Source of the DNA: DATKZH01 sp964475955
Lineage (GTDB): Bacteria; Planctomycetota; Planctomycetia; Pirellulales; Thermoguttaceae
Assembly: GCA_964475955.1 (NCBI GenBank)
Contig: CAYYZY010000005.1
Coordinates: 1-64,000 of the forward strand
Direction of reading: 5' to 3'
DNA length: 64,000 bases
A program made the translations under genes and the position numbers. Below are positions 41,729 to 50,308 of the stretch, piece after piece. The first letter of the stretch is position 1, and every line of letters begins with the position of its first letter. Under the pieces are notes generated by a model that saw only the letters and a program-made list of their open reading frames with translations, did not search any database and had not been told where the DNA came from.

Positions 41729-42332
41729 CCACCCGGTAGTCGAGCCGGTCGGCAAGCACGAGCAGTTCCAGGTCGAACAGGTACCCCGACTCGCGGCTTC
41801 GGGCGAAGAGCGCTTGGGCGGCCTCGCGGCGAAACATCTTGAACCCGCACTGGGTATCGCGGGCGTCGATTCCGAGCCACCGCCGCGCGGCGGTGGCGAA
41901 GAGCCGCCCGGCCAGGCCGCGGGCCCAGGTTCGCCGCCGGGTGACGCCGCCGCCGGCCAACAACCGGGAGCCGATGGCCACGTCGGCGCCGTTGGAGATT
42001 GCCTCGGCGAGTTTCGCTTCCTCGTCGATCGGGGTGGCGCCGTCGGCGTCGGCGAACAGGAGGCGCTCGCCGCCGCCGGCCAGCATCCCGGTCCGCACGG
42101 CCGCGCCTTTGCCGCGATTGGTCGGATGCCCGATCACGGCGAGCTGAGGCCAATCCGCACCGAGCCCGCGGAGGAAATCGCCCGTGCCGTCCCGGCTGCC
42201 GTCGTCGACGACGATCACCTCGTACGCGCTTTGGTAGCGGCCGTCGAGGTAGGGGCGGACCCGTTCCAGAAAGCGGGGCAGGCGCGCGGCCTCGTTGTAC
42301 GCCGGGATGATGACCGAGAGGGAAAGCTCCAC
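41729..42332 (-). CDS. Partial GT2 glycosyltransferase (dolichyl-phosphate mannosyltransferase-like)
   Basis: About 201 residues of a GT2 enzyme are present, truncated at the C-terminus by the gap. GTG 42332 starts ELSLSVIIPAYNEAARLP. The nucleotide-sugar motif VVDDGSRDGTGDF is at about 45, then RGKGAAVRTGM (about 74-84), the metal-binding FADADGATP (about 95) and IGSRLLAGGG. The set matches polyprenyl-phosphate glycosyltransferases, which make lipid-linked sugar donors at the cytoplasmic face. The neighbouring GT39/Agl23-type enzymes would use such donors. About 40-100 residues of C-terminus would lie in the gap. The start has no obvious ribosome binding site. Confidence 0.85.
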
Positions 42333-42472
42333 AGGCGAGAACCGTTGCGATGGAAGACCTTGCCGGGGCTGGCGGCCTGGAATCGTCGGGACCGCCTCGT
42401 ACGCTGCACGACCGCCTGACGTTACTCGCAAACCGGCCCGAACGCAAGCCGCTCCGGGACATCGTCCGGGTG

Positions 42473-42501
42473 TTGCGGACGCGAACGCGGGCCGATACAC
42501 T
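42473..42501 (+). promoter_or_regulatory. Possible promoter of the TerB-like/rubrerythrin pair
   Basis: TTGCGG (42473-42478) and TACACT (42496-42501) are 17 bp apart in the 351-bp divergent space between the GT2 gene and the TerB-like gene. The rest of that space shows no ORF or RNA gene. Confidence 0.4.
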
Positions 42502-42683
42502 GCCGGTGGCTCATGGCGGTGCGCTCTGGGCCGGCTAAGCGGCTTCGCACGGCGGAACGCCGCGCGCGGCCTCCCCCAGGGAGCGAACCGCGGAAGCCCA
42601 ATGCCTTCACCCTTTTCTCGAGAGATCGGCTCGCGTCTTCCCGCCGTAACCGGCGATTCCCTCGCCAAACTAGGTGTGCGGCC

Positions 42684-43064
42684 ATGAACAAAGAAGAGAA
42701 GGTCCAGTACCTGGCGAACGTCTATTACGTGCTCCTGGCCGACGGCCAGGTCGAGCGGATTGAAGAGCGGGCGTTCGAAGACATCGCCCGCGACATCGGC
42801 GCGGGCTACTTCGAGCGCAGAGACGCCATGGAGCGGGCCCAACAGCCGGACTGCCGAGTGCAGCCGATGGGGCGGTGGTCGGAGCAGATCCGCAATCTCG
42901 AAGACATGCTCTTCGCGGCCTACTGCAACGGCGTGCTGGACCAGGCGGAGAAGACGGCCGTCAAGCAGTACGCCGCCCAGTTGGGCATCGACCAGAAGCA
43001 GTTGTCGCAGATCGTCAGCCAGACGAAGGCGCGGTACGCCGCGTTCCAAGACAAGTCGAAGTAA
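42684..43064 (+). CDS. TerB-like protein
   Basis: The 126-residue helical protein resembles the TerB/DjlA-N fold: EEKVQYLANVYYVLLADGQV, EERAFEDIARDIG and LEDMLFAAYCNGVLDQAEKT. The conserved acidic D-G-x-V/E-x-x-E pattern of TerB, thought to bind a metal, is seen twice. TerB proteins appear in tellurite and stress-resistance loci and as isolated helical modules. It is followed after 22 bp by a ferritin-like protein, so the two likely form a small stress operon with a promoter at 42473-42501. Function beyond fold is unknown. Confidence 0.75.
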   Translation: MNKEEKVQYLANVYYVLLADGQVERIEERAFEDIARDIGAGYFERRDAMERAQQPDCRVQPMGRWSEQIRNLEDMLFAAYCNGVLDQAEKTAVKQYAAQLGIDQKQLSQIVSQTKARYAAFQDKSK

Positions 43065-43086
43065 CTGGTACTCCGAAAGAAATGCC

Positions 43087-43542
43087 ATGGAAACGTTCGA
43101 ATCGGCCGACGCGCTGCTCGATTTCGCCATCGCCCGGGAAGAAGAGGCCGTCGAGTTCTACACCGCCCTGGCCGAGAAGGCCGACGGGGCCGCGCGCCGG
43201 GCGTTCGAGGACTTCGCGCGCGAAGAGATGGGCCACAAGCAGAAGCTGATGGCCGTCAAGGCGGGAAAGCAGTTCGCCCCGGTCGAAGGCCGGATCGCCG
43301 ATCTTAAGATCGCCGACTACCTCGTCGACGACGACGCGCCCGCAGGCGACCTCGACTACCGGCAGGCGCTCGTGCTGGCGATGAAGAAGGAGAAGGCCGC
43401 CTTCAAACTCTACACGGAGCTGAGCGAAGCCGCCGACGACGTGGACCTGAAACGGCTCTTGAAGGCCCTGGCCCAGGAGGAGGCCAAACACAAGCTCCGA
43501 TTCGAGATCGAGTACGACCAGAACGTGCTCTCGGAAAACTGA
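43087..43542 (+). CDS. Rubrerythrin/ferritin-like diiron protein
   Basis: The 151-residue four-helix protein has two E-x-x-H pairs in the right places: EREEEAVEFY-like AREEEAVEFY (about 16-25), REEMGHKQ (about 45-52), KKEKAAFKLYTE (about 98-109) and AQEEAKHKLRFE (about 125-137). These ligands make a carboxylate-bridged diiron site. The rubredoxin domain of full rubrerythrins is missing, so it belongs to the short rubrerythrin/ferritin-like family linked to peroxide reduction or iron handling. It follows a TerB-like gene by 22 bp. ATG 43087 is preceded by AAAGAAATGCC, a weak site. Confidence 0.87.
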   Translation: METFESADALLDFAIAREEEAVEFYTALAEKADGAARRAFEDFAREEMGHKQKLMAVKAGKQFAPVEGRIADLKIADYLVDDDAPAGDLDYRQALVLAMKKEKAAFKLYTELSEAADDVDLKRLLKALAQEEAKHKLRFEIEYDQNVLSEN

Positions 43543-43576
43543 CGGGCCGCCGAAGCCCGCGCCGCTTTGCGCCGCC

Positions 43577-44905
43577 TTACCGCTCGTACACCACGCCGAT
43601 CCCGACCATGTCGGGCGTGGCCACCGGCGCCAGCGCGAGTTGCTCGTACTCGCGCTCCGTGTCGTCCACCGCGCGGCACGCGAGATAGGCCAACCACCAG
43701 CCCAGCCACGACTGCGAAAGGTAGTGGCTGTTGTGCTCGATCCGGGCCCAAGCGGGGACCATCGAGCAGGCGTAGAGCGCCGCCTTCAGGCACGGGTTCT
43801 CCGCCATCCTGGCCGCGTTGATCAGCGGGACGGCGGCGATGAAGGCGTGCCCGCTCACCCCGTGCCACTCCTCGAACGGCCGCCAGCGCGACCGGTGCTT
43901 GCTCTCGTAAGGACGGGCCGACCCAAGGCAGCCCTGAAAGAAGAGCAGGGTCGGGGTGCCGACCAGGTAGGCGCGCTCGGTGCGGAATCCGAGCTCGCTG
44001 AGCCCGTCGGCGCAGGGCGCCTCGTCCCAAACGCGGCCGGCAAACACGAGGAAGCCGAAGGCGGGGACCAGGATCCGCCCATCGCCGCAGTGGCGCAAGG
44101 CTTTCGAGAAGTCGCCCCCGTCGACGTGGTCGCGATGCCAGTCCTGGAAGTCCTGGTCCAGCGACGTGTTGGCCAGCACGCTCGCGCCCGCGATCCCCAG
44201 CAACAGGTCGGCGGTCGAATCCCATCCGTAGTAGTGCGCGTGGTCGCTGCACGTCTTGCAGGCCAGTTCGCGGAACGTCGAGCAGAGGATCGGTCGCCGC
44301 TCGGCCAGCCGCTCGATCAGGCGACGCCGCGGACGGACCGGAATCGTCGCCAGCGGCTCGATCACCTCCGGCCGCCTCGTGCTCTGGTAGCCCTGGCAAG
44401 CGAACTCGCCGGGCCAGAGAGTCCCCTCGCCGTCGAATTCCGAGCGACCGACGAGCCCCGACGATGCAAATCGTCCACTCCTTTCGACGAAACCCGCGCG
44501 CTGCTCGGGTACCGGGCCCTGCACGTAGCCGGGCCTCGGCCCGACGAGCCCCTTGCCCCCCCCAACGGCCGGGGCGCTCCGCTCGGTCCGGCCGCTCTGC
44601 CCGGTTTGGCCGATCCGGCCTGGGGCCTGAGGCGAGCGGCTAATACGACAGCGCAGGTTCGACTCGGATGCGGGATTCGGCGGCCTGGAGCGTTGTTCAG
44701 ATTTCCCAAAGTGATTACGCGTCTTGCCCCGCTTCACGTCGAAGTCGGCCGTTGGCCGATCTTGCGCTGTCGTACTAAGCGTGCCGGTGGGCGTGTGCCA
44801 GGGGCGGTCGCGTCGGGCGATGAATCGTTCTCGGCTGCACGCCGAGCAGGCGGCGACCAGGCAAATGGCGAGGGCGAACGTCCAGAGGGTGCCGGCGCTT
44901 CCCAT
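43577..44905 (-). CDS. PAP2-family phosphatase lipoprotein with inserted repeat
   Basis: This 442-residue protein has a lipoprotein-type N-terminus (FALAICLVAACSAC, Cys about 20-23). A long region unlike the family follows and contains a 137-bp inverted-repeat element (residues about 43-88). The C-terminal half resembles PAP2 phosphatases, with FEEWHGVSGHAFIAAVPL (the SGH motif) and ARIEHNSHYLSQSWLGWW (the last His). The usual first motif KxxxxxxRP is not clear, so activity is uncertain. PAP2 enzymes dephosphorylate lipid phosphates in the membrane. It is convergent with the rubrerythrin gene. The ATG at 44905 starts the signal sequence. Confidence 0.72.
   Translation of the reverse strand: MGSAGTLWTFALAICLVAACSACSRERFIARRDRPWHTPTGTLSTTAQDRPTADFDVKRGKTRNHFGKSEQRSRPPNPASESNLRCRISRSPQAPGRIGQTGQSGRTERSAPAVGGGKGLVGPRPGYVQGPVPEQRAGFVERSGRFASSGLVGRSEFDGEGTLWPGEFACQGYQSTRRPEVIEPLATIPVRPRRRLIERLAERRPILCSTFRELACKTCSDHAHYYGWDSTADLLLGIAGASVLANTSLDQDFQDWHRDHVDGGDFSKALRHCGDGRILVPAFGFLVFAGRVWDEAPCADGLSELGFRTERAYLVGTPTLLFFQGCLGSARPYESKHRSRWRPFEEWHGVSGHAFIAAVPLINAARMAENPCLKAALYACSMVPAWARIEHNSHYLSQSWLGWWLAYLACRAVDDTEREYEQLALAPVATPDMVGIGVVYER
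44641..44777. repeat. MITE-like element inside the PAP2 gene
   Basis: The 12-bp TACGACAGCGCA (44644-44655) and its exact complement TGCGCTGTCGTA (44763-44774) bracket about 137 bp. The element is read in frame in the N-terminal part of the reverse-strand PAP2 protein, giving a Ser/Arg/Asn-rich stretch. Confidence 0.65.
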
Positions 44906-45664
44906 ATCGTGGTGTTTCCCCCGAGAATCCGCCAGGTACGTGACGAACAGGCGCCGGCTGTGGAAGCCTATCGCGGCCAGTCAGCGCCCGCAGCGCCCGC
45001 GGCGGGGCTCACGGAGGCAAGGGCGGGCCGTGCGAGTATCAAGGAAGCTCCGGCTTGATCGGGCCACAGCGGGCAAGGTGTCGACCTTGCACTTCGACGG
45101 TCCAGCGTCGTGCTTCTTGACCATCAGCCGACCCACCACGGTGGGTAAGCGGTCAACAGATTCATCGGAACCGTCGCGATCGGGACATGAACTATGATCG
45201 TTACCCCGGATAGACTCGGCGCAACCCAGAAGCCTCAGCCATCTTCCCTAACCCCAAGCAGGCGTTTCCCCGTTTCGCGCGCCCCAGATTGGGGGCATGT
45301 TGCCGTTTCGCCGGCGATGGCGTATCTTCTCTCTACAGGCCGTCTAGTCAGGATTGCTCGCCGCCCCACAAGCCCGCATTTCTCACCACCCGGTGAGACT
45401 CAACAACTTAGCTTAGCGCCCTCACCAACCCGAAGCGCAAGCGAGGCGAAGTGCAAGCCGCTGCCTCGCTTGCGCTTCGAGTTAGTGTGGCTGATGAGAA
45501 GTGCGGGTTAGTATTGGCGCTCTGACGTGAAGCCTGGCGGTGCGGCGAGAAACTCGGCCCAGCCCCCCCAAAGTTCCTGGCCGGAGACGAGTCGCCCAGA
45601 CTAGATAGACAACACACTCCCCGCCTTCGGGGTAGCTTGTTCCGCGATTATAGGGGTACGTACC
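44906..45664. other. Long intergenic region with stem-loops and a repeat
   Basis: About 760 bp lie between the reverse PAP2 gene and greA. Stem-loops are visible at 45073-45090 (GCAAGGTGTCGACCTTGC) and 45131-45146 (ACCCACCACGGTGGGT). An NPKRKRGE-type element is at 45372-45512, and a CCCCGCCTTCGGGG hairpin lies near 45619-45632 just before greA. No tRNA, rRNA or coding gene is recognised. A greA promoter is likely in the last 80 bp but no clear -35/-10 pair stands out. Confidence 0.55.
45372..45512. repeat. NPKRKRGE-type repeat, copy 3, with outer arms
   Basis: The inner arms are CACCAACCCGAAGCGCAAGC (from 45423) and the near-complement ending GTTAGTGT at 45488. Outer arms CCCGCATTTCTCACCA (about 45373-45388) and TGATGAGAAGTGCGGG (45492-45507) are also complementary with a few mismatches. 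It is about 141 bp and the fullest copy in the window. Confidence 0.65.
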
Positions 45665-46147
45665 ATGGCGGATCGCATTCCCATGACGCAGACCGGCTTC
45701 GTTAAGCTCAAGGCCGATCTGGCCCACAAGGAGCAGGTCGAGATGCCCGTGATCCTCGAACGGATCGCCAAGGCGCGCGCCGACGGCGACCTGAGCGAGA
45801 ACGCCGAGTTCGACGGCGCGATCGAGGCCCAGGGACTGCTCCAGCGGGAGATCAACGTGATTCGCGACAAACTGTCCCGCGCCGTGCTGATCGATCCGAG
45901 CAAGGTCCCCAAGGACGAGGTGGCCTTCGGGGCCACCGTGACCGTGAAAGACCTCGACCTCGACGACGAAGAGGAATTCACCCTCGTCGGGGCCGGCGAG
46001 GAGGATTACGCTTCGGGCAAGATCCTCGTCACCAGCCCCCTCGCCCAGGGGCTGATCGGCAAGAAGGTGGGCGAAAAGGTCGACATCGAAGTGCCCGCCG
46101 GCACCACCCGGTTCGAGATCCTGGCGATCCGCTTCGGCGACGGGTAG
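45665..46147 (+). CDS. greA: Transcription elongation factor GreA
   Basis: The 160-residue protein has the full GreA layout. An N-terminal coiled coil (LKADLAHKEQVEMPVILERI) carries the acidic tip GDLSENAEFDGA (about 40-51), and a C-terminal FKBP-like domain follows (SPLAQGLIGKKVGEKVDIEV). GreA enters the secondary channel of RNA polymerase and stimulates cleavage of backtracked RNA; the tip Asp and Glu are present. Length matches the family (about 158-160). It starts a short same-strand run with a broken membrane gene and the App1-like phosphatase. ATG 45665 has GGGGTACGTACC upstream, a poor site. Confidence 0.96.
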   Translation: MADRIPMTQTGFVKLKADLAHKEQVEMPVILERIAKARADGDLSENAEFDGAIEAQGLLQREINVIRDKLSRAVLIDPSKVPKDEVAFGATVTVKDLDLDDEEEFTLVGAGEEDYASGKILVTSPLAQGLIGKKVGEKVDIEVPAGTTRFEILAIRFGDG

Positions 46148-46156
46148 GGGCGGCCG

Positions 46157-46490
46157 ATGCGTCCGGTATGGCTTTATCCGCTGTCGGTCTTCTGCGAGGC
46201 GTTCGAGTCGACCCTCGGGTGGATGCTGGCCATGGCCGGCACGTCGCTTCTGGGCCTGTGGGTCGGCACGTCGATCGGCCTCGGCGAGCCTCTCGGACCG
46301 GCCGGGATCGGCTCCGCGGCGGGCATCCTCCTCGGGATTGCTCCTCAGCCCGAACCTGATGTTCCTGTACGCAGCCACTGTGCTGCTCTGGTACGTGCCG
46401 CACCGGTTCGAGTCGAATCGCCTCCGGCTCGGGGCGGCCGCGGTGAACCTGATCGCGTGGGCGGTCTGCTTTGCCTTGGTGTTGAGTTGA
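46157..46490 (+). pseudogene. Frameshifted small membrane protein
   Basis: ATG 46157 opens a frame with two membrane helices (WMLAMAGTSLLGLWVG, PAGIGSAAGILLG). Around 46338 the frame turns hydrophilic. One-base removal restores a hydrophobic continuation (LNLMFLYAATVLLWYVPH-like LLLSPNLMFLYAATVLLWY, then LIAWAVCFALVLS) ending at TGA 46488-46490. The intact protein would have about 110 residues and four helices. It sits 9 bp after greA. Whether the indel is real or an assembly error is unknown. The family is not recognised. Confidence 0.6.
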
Positions 46491-46510
46491 GTTCCTGGTA
46501 GGGGGATCAC

Positions 46511-47641
46511 GTGTACCGATGGGGTTGCTCTCCGATGTGCCTGGTCGCCCTCGCCCTGATGCTTCCGACGGGCGGTGTGCGGTCGGAAATCAAGGACGAC
46601 GAGCGCGTCGTCTTTTACCCTACGTACGCCCGGCAGGTCGACGACGCCCGCGCGTGGAACCTCTTCGTCCGCGGATCGATCTTCGAGCCGGAAGAGGACT
46701 CCACCCGGCGCGAAGCCCTGCTCGGCCTCTTGCAGCGACTCGCGGGGCTCGACCGCGAGGAAGCGGCGGCGCGTCTCTTCGAGCGCCGGGCAAGGGGATT
46801 TCTGGTCGACAACGAGGGCGGCAAAGAGATCGCGATTCGGCTGGGCGGCGAGGCTTATGCGGTGGGTACGTCCGAGTCGAACGGGCACTTCTCCGCCACG
46901 CTCAAGCTGCCGGCCGCCGAGGTCGAGCGGCTCCGCCGGGCCGACCCCAATAGCGCCGACTGGCTTACGTTTCAGGCGGTCACCCGCCCGGGCGATTCCC
47001 GCACGTTTGCGGGCCGCGTGCGGCTGATCGGACCGCGGGGGCTTTCGGTCATCTCGGATATCGACGACACGATCAAGGTGAGCATGGTCCGCGATCGCCG
47101 GGCGCTGGTGCGGAACACGTTTCTTCGCGAGCTCAAGCCGGTGGAAGGGACGGCGGAACGGTACGCCCGGTGGGCCGCCGCGGCCGCGGTCTTCCACTAC
47201 CTGTCGGCCAGCCCCTGGCAGCTCTACGAGCCGCTTGCCGAGTTCGTCGCCGCGCATGGCTTCCCGGCCGGCGCCTTCCATCTGAAGCGGTTTCGGTTGA
47301 AAGACCAGTCGGCCCTGGCGCTTCTCGGCTCGCAGGAGCGATACAAGTCGGCGCGCATCGAGCGGATCCTTGCCGACTTTCCCGGGCGGCGGTTCATCTT
47401 GGTGGGCGACTCCGGCGAGCAGGATCCGGAGATTTACGGGGCCGCCGTCCGAAAACACCCCGAGCAGATCGTGCGGATCTTCATCCGCGACGTCGACGGC
47501 CCGGAACGGGACGACGCCCGGTTTCAGGCGGCGTTCGACGGCGTTTCGGCCGCGCGGTGGAGAGTGTTCAGCCACCCTGAGGAGCTGCCCGCCATACTTC
47601 CCAAGAGTGGCGCCGGCCCCCCCGATGTTTCCGAGGACTGA
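46511..47641 (+). CDS. App1/DUF2183-like phosphatidate phosphatase-type protein
   Basis: The 376-residue exported protein has a signal peptide (about 1-24). A HAD-type catalytic motif DIDDTIK lies at about residue 182 (SVISDIDDTIKVSM). The C-terminal region has FHYLSASPWQLYEPLAEF and RRFILVGDSGEQDPEIY. These are hallmarks of App1/DUF2183 proteins, Mg-dependent phosphatidate phosphatases in yeast and of uncertain role in bacteria. The DxDxT motif gives the nucleophile Asp. GTG 46511 has GGGGGATCAC upstream. It follows greA and the broken membrane gene on the same strand. Confidence 0.88.
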   Translation: MYRWGCSPMCLVALALMLPTGGVRSEIKDDERVVFYPTYARQVDDARAWNLFVRGSIFEPEEDSTRREALLGLLQRLAGLDREEAAARLFERRARGFLVDNEGGKEIAIRLGGEAYAVGTSESNGHFSATLKLPAAEVERLRRADPNSADWLTFQAVTRPGDSRTFAGRVRLIGPRGLSVISDIDDTIKVSMVRDRRALVRNTFLRELKPVEGTAERYARWAAAAAVFHYLSASPWQLYEPLAEFVAAHGFPAGAFHLKRFRLKDQSALALLGSQERYKSARIERILADFPGRRFILVGDSGEQDPEIYGAAVRKHPEQIVRIFIRDVDGPERDDARFQAAFDGVSAARWRVFSHPEELPAILPKSGAGPPDVSED

Positions 47642-47818
47642 GGCGGTGCCGTTCGGCCCCATTCTCCGACCATGCCCAACGGAGCCGTCGCCGGCACGCT
47701 CGGGGACCGTTTCCGGGCGGGTGGGGATTGAGTAGGATTATGCAGTAAGGCCGCCGCACGGACAGGGCCGCTCGGCCACCCTCACCCCAAAATTGCGCAG
47801 GCGGCCTGGAGGTTTGCG

Positions 47819-49456
47819 ATGTCGCGCTGGATGCCGCTGGTCGTGATGCTGGGCACAGCCGCTGTCGGCTTCGCCGGCCAGGAGCCGGCGTCGCCCTCGG
47901 GACGGCCGCTGGTGCTCGTGGCGCGGCTCGACGACGAGCCGATCACGCCGGGGGTCGATCGCTACCTCCAGCGGGCGATTCGCCAGGCGGAACAGCGCGG
48001 GGCCGAGTGCCTCGTCGTCGTGCTCGACACGCCCGGCGGACTGCTCGATTCCACCCGCAGCATCGTCAAGCAGTTCCTCGCCACCGACGCGTGCGTGGTG
48101 GTTTACGTGGCCCCGTCGGGTAGCCGGGCGGCCTCGGCGGGCGTGTTCATCACGCTGGCCAGCCACGTGGCGGCGATGGCCCCGGGCACGACCATCGGCG
48201 CGGCCCACCCGGTGCAGACCGGCGTGCTGCCCTTCCAGTCCCCCGACCAGCAGCCGCCGTCACCGGACCAGCAGGACGAACAGGATGAACAGGACGAACA
48301 GGACAAGCCGCCGAAGGACAAGCCTTCGAAAGACGAGGCGGAAAGGCCCGCCGACGAGTCCAAGGATGGCGAGTTCGAAGAAGAAGAATCGGGCGAGGCC
48401 GCGCGCGATGCGGAAGGCCAGTCCCCCGCCGCAGCGAAGCCGCCTGAGAACTCCGAAGCGAAGGCGAAAACCAACGCCGAAACGGAGGCCGAAGACAAGG
48501 AAGACGAGGACGACGGCGTCGAAGAACCCCGGCGGCCCCGAACCGTCATGGAAGAGAAGGTCCTCAACGACACCGTGGCGTGGGTCCGCGCCCTGGCCCG
48601 ATTGCGCGGCCGCAACGTCGAGTGGGCGACCCGGGCCGTGAAGCAGAGCGTCTCCGTGACCGCCGAAGAGGCCGCCGAGGAGCGGGTCGTCGAGATCTTG
48701 GCCGAAGACCTCGACGATCTGCTCGCGAAGCTCGACGGGCGCGAGGTCTCCCTGCCCCAAGGGCCGCGCGAGCTGAACACGGCGGGGGCGACGGTCGAAG
48801 AGGTCGAAATGTGGTGGGGCGAGCTCGTACTGGCCATGGTGAGCCGGCCGAACGTCGCCTTCCTGCTGATGATCTTCGGCTTCTACGGGGTGTTGTTCGA
48901 GCTCTACAGCCCGGGCTGGGGCGTGGCCGGCACGTTGGGGGTGGTGTGCCTGCTTCTGGCGATGTTCGGGCTGGCCGTGTTGCCGGTCAACTACCTGGGG
49001 CTGGCGCTGATCGCCGTGGCGCTGCTGCTGTTCGTGGCCGAGGTGTTTGTCACCAGCTTCGGGGCGTTGACCGTCGGCGGCGTCGTTTGCCTGGTGCTCG
49101 GCGGGATCATGCTGGTCGACTCGCCCGCCGGGTTCCTCCGCGTGTCGCCCGCCGTGGTGGTGCCGTTGGCCGTGGCGACGGCGGCGATCGTCGTCTTCCT
49201 GGTCGGGGGGATCATCCGCGCGCACCGGCGGAAGCCGACCACCGGCGACGAGGGCCTGATCGGCAGGACGGCCGAGGCCCACGACGACTTCGCCCCGCGC
49301 GGCGACTGCTACGTGGGAACCGTGTTCGTGCGCGGCGAGTGGTGGAAGGCTACCAGCGACGCCCCGGTGGCGGCCGGGTGCCCATGCGCGATCCGAGGCA
49401 GGAAAGGGCTGACGCTCCTGGTCAGCCCCGCGCGTACCACGACGTCCGAGAACTGA
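47819..49456 (+). CDS. NfeD-family membrane serine protease
   Basis: The 545-residue protein has a signal peptide and a ClpP-like serine protease domain: LVVVLDTPGGLLDSTRSIVK and PSGSRAASAGVFI (Ser about 105). A strongly acidic insert follows (about 145-240, DEQDEQDEQD and similar). After DTVAWVRALARLRGRN come four to five membrane helices (about 340-470) and a C-terminal OB-fold (GEWWKATSDAPVAAGCPC). This is the long NfeD1b or STOPP type. It works with a stomatin-like slipin, encoded just downstream, in membrane protein quality control. TGGAGGTTTGCG lies before ATG 47819. The charged insert is unusual in length. Confidence 0.9.
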   Translation: MSRWMPLVVMLGTAAVGFAGQEPASPSGRPLVLVARLDDEPITPGVDRYLQRAIRQAEQRGAECLVVVLDTPGGLLDSTRSIVKQFLATDACVVVYVAPSGSRAASAGVFITLASHVAAMAPGTTIGAAHPVQTGVLPFQSPDQQPPSPDQQDEQDEQDEQDKPPKDKPSKDEAERPADESKDGEFEEEESGEAARDAEGQSPAAAKPPENSEAKAKTNAETEAEDKEDEDDGVEEPRRPRTVMEEKVLNDTVAWVRALARLRGRNVEWATRAVKQSVSVTAEEAAEERVVEILAEDLDDLLAKLDGREVSLPQGPRELNTAGATVEEVEMWWGELVLAMVSRPNVAFLLMIFGFYGVLFELYSPGWGVAGTLGVVCLLLAMFGLAVLPVNYLGLALIAVALLLFVAEVFVTSFGALTVGGVVCLVLGGIMLVDSPAGFLRVSPAVVVPLAVATAAIVVFLVGGIIRAHRRKPTTGDEGLIGRTAEAHDDFAPRGDCYVGTVFVRGEWWKATSDAPVAAGCPCAIRGRKGLTLLVSPARTTTSEN

Positions 49457-49488
49457 ACCGTGTCGGCGCTTTCCAAGGAGACCCTGCA

Positions 49489-50265
49489 ATGATCGTCGTG
49501 CTCCAGACCGTGGGTATCGTCATCGGCGCGATCGTGCTGTATTTCCTCTCCTGCATCCGTATCCTGCTCGAATACCAGCGCGGCGTGGTGTTCCGGCTGG
49601 GCCGCGTGCTGGGCCGGCCGAAGGGGCCGGGCCTGTTCCTCGTGTTCTGGCCGATCGACCGCATGGTCCGCATCAGCCTGCGGACCTTCGTGCAGGACGT
49701 GCCGCCCCAGGACGTCATCACCCGCGACAACGTCTCGGTCAAGGTCAACGCGGTGGTCTACTTCCGCGTAGTCGATCCGATGCGGGCGGTCCTCGAGGTG
49801 GAGGACTTCCAGTACGCCACCTACCAGTTATCGCAGACCACGCTGCGGAGTATCCTGGGACAAGCCGAGCTCGACGAGTTGCTCTCCGAGCGGGAAAAGA
49901 TCAACCGACAGCTCCAGGAAGTGATCGACCAGCACTCCGACCCCTGGGGTGTGAAGGTGTCGATGGTCGAGGTCAAGCACGTCGACCTGCCGGAAATGAT
50001 GCGCCGCGCCATGGCCAAGCAGGCGGAGGCCGAGCGCGAGCGCCGGGCGAAGGTGATCCACGCCGACGGCGAATTCGAGGCCGCCGCGAAGCTTCGCGAC
50101 GCCGCCGAAATCATCGACCAACAGCCCAAGGCGATGGTCATGCGCTACCTGCAAACGCTGGTCGAGGTCGGCGCGGAGCACAATACCACGCTCGTCTTCC
50201 CGATCCCCATCGACCTGCTCTCCTCGCTGATGCCGCGGGCGCTTGGAGAGGAGAAGACGGACTGA
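49489..50265 (+). CDS. Slipin/stomatin-like SPFH protein
   Basis: The 258-residue protein has one N-terminal membrane helix (VGIVIGAIVLYFLSC) followed by an SPFH/band 7 domain: EYQRGVVFRLGRVLG, VPPQDVITRDNVSVKVNAVVY and ATYQLSQTTLRSILGQAELD. A C-terminal coiled coil follows (AKQAEAERERRAKVIHADGE). Slipins assemble into membrane microdomain oligomers and pair with NfeD proteases, encoded immediately upstream (32 bp). ATG 49489 has AAGGAG upstream. The NfeD-slipin pair is a classic operon. Confidence in family and partner is high. Confidence 0.93.
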   Translation: MIVVLQTVGIVIGAIVLYFLSCIRILLEYQRGVVFRLGRVLGRPKGPGLFLVFWPIDRMVRISLRTFVQDVPPQDVITRDNVSVKVNAVVYFRVVDPMRAVLEVEDFQYATYQLSQTTLRSILGQAELDELLSEREKINRQLQEVIDQHSDPWGVKVSMVEVKHVDLPEMMRRAMAKQAEAERERRAKVIHADGEFEAAAKLRDAAEIIDQQPKAMVMRYLQTLVEVGAEHNTTLVFPIPIDLLSSLMPRALGEEKTD

Positions 50266-50308
50266 GGGGAACTCGGAACACTCCTGCCGAACACGTCGAT
50301 CGGTCGAC

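Noticed and set aside
44906..45664. RNA gene in the long gap before greA
   Set aside because: The stem-loops are short and simple; no tRNA cloverleaf, rRNA segment or known riboswitch core could be recognised.
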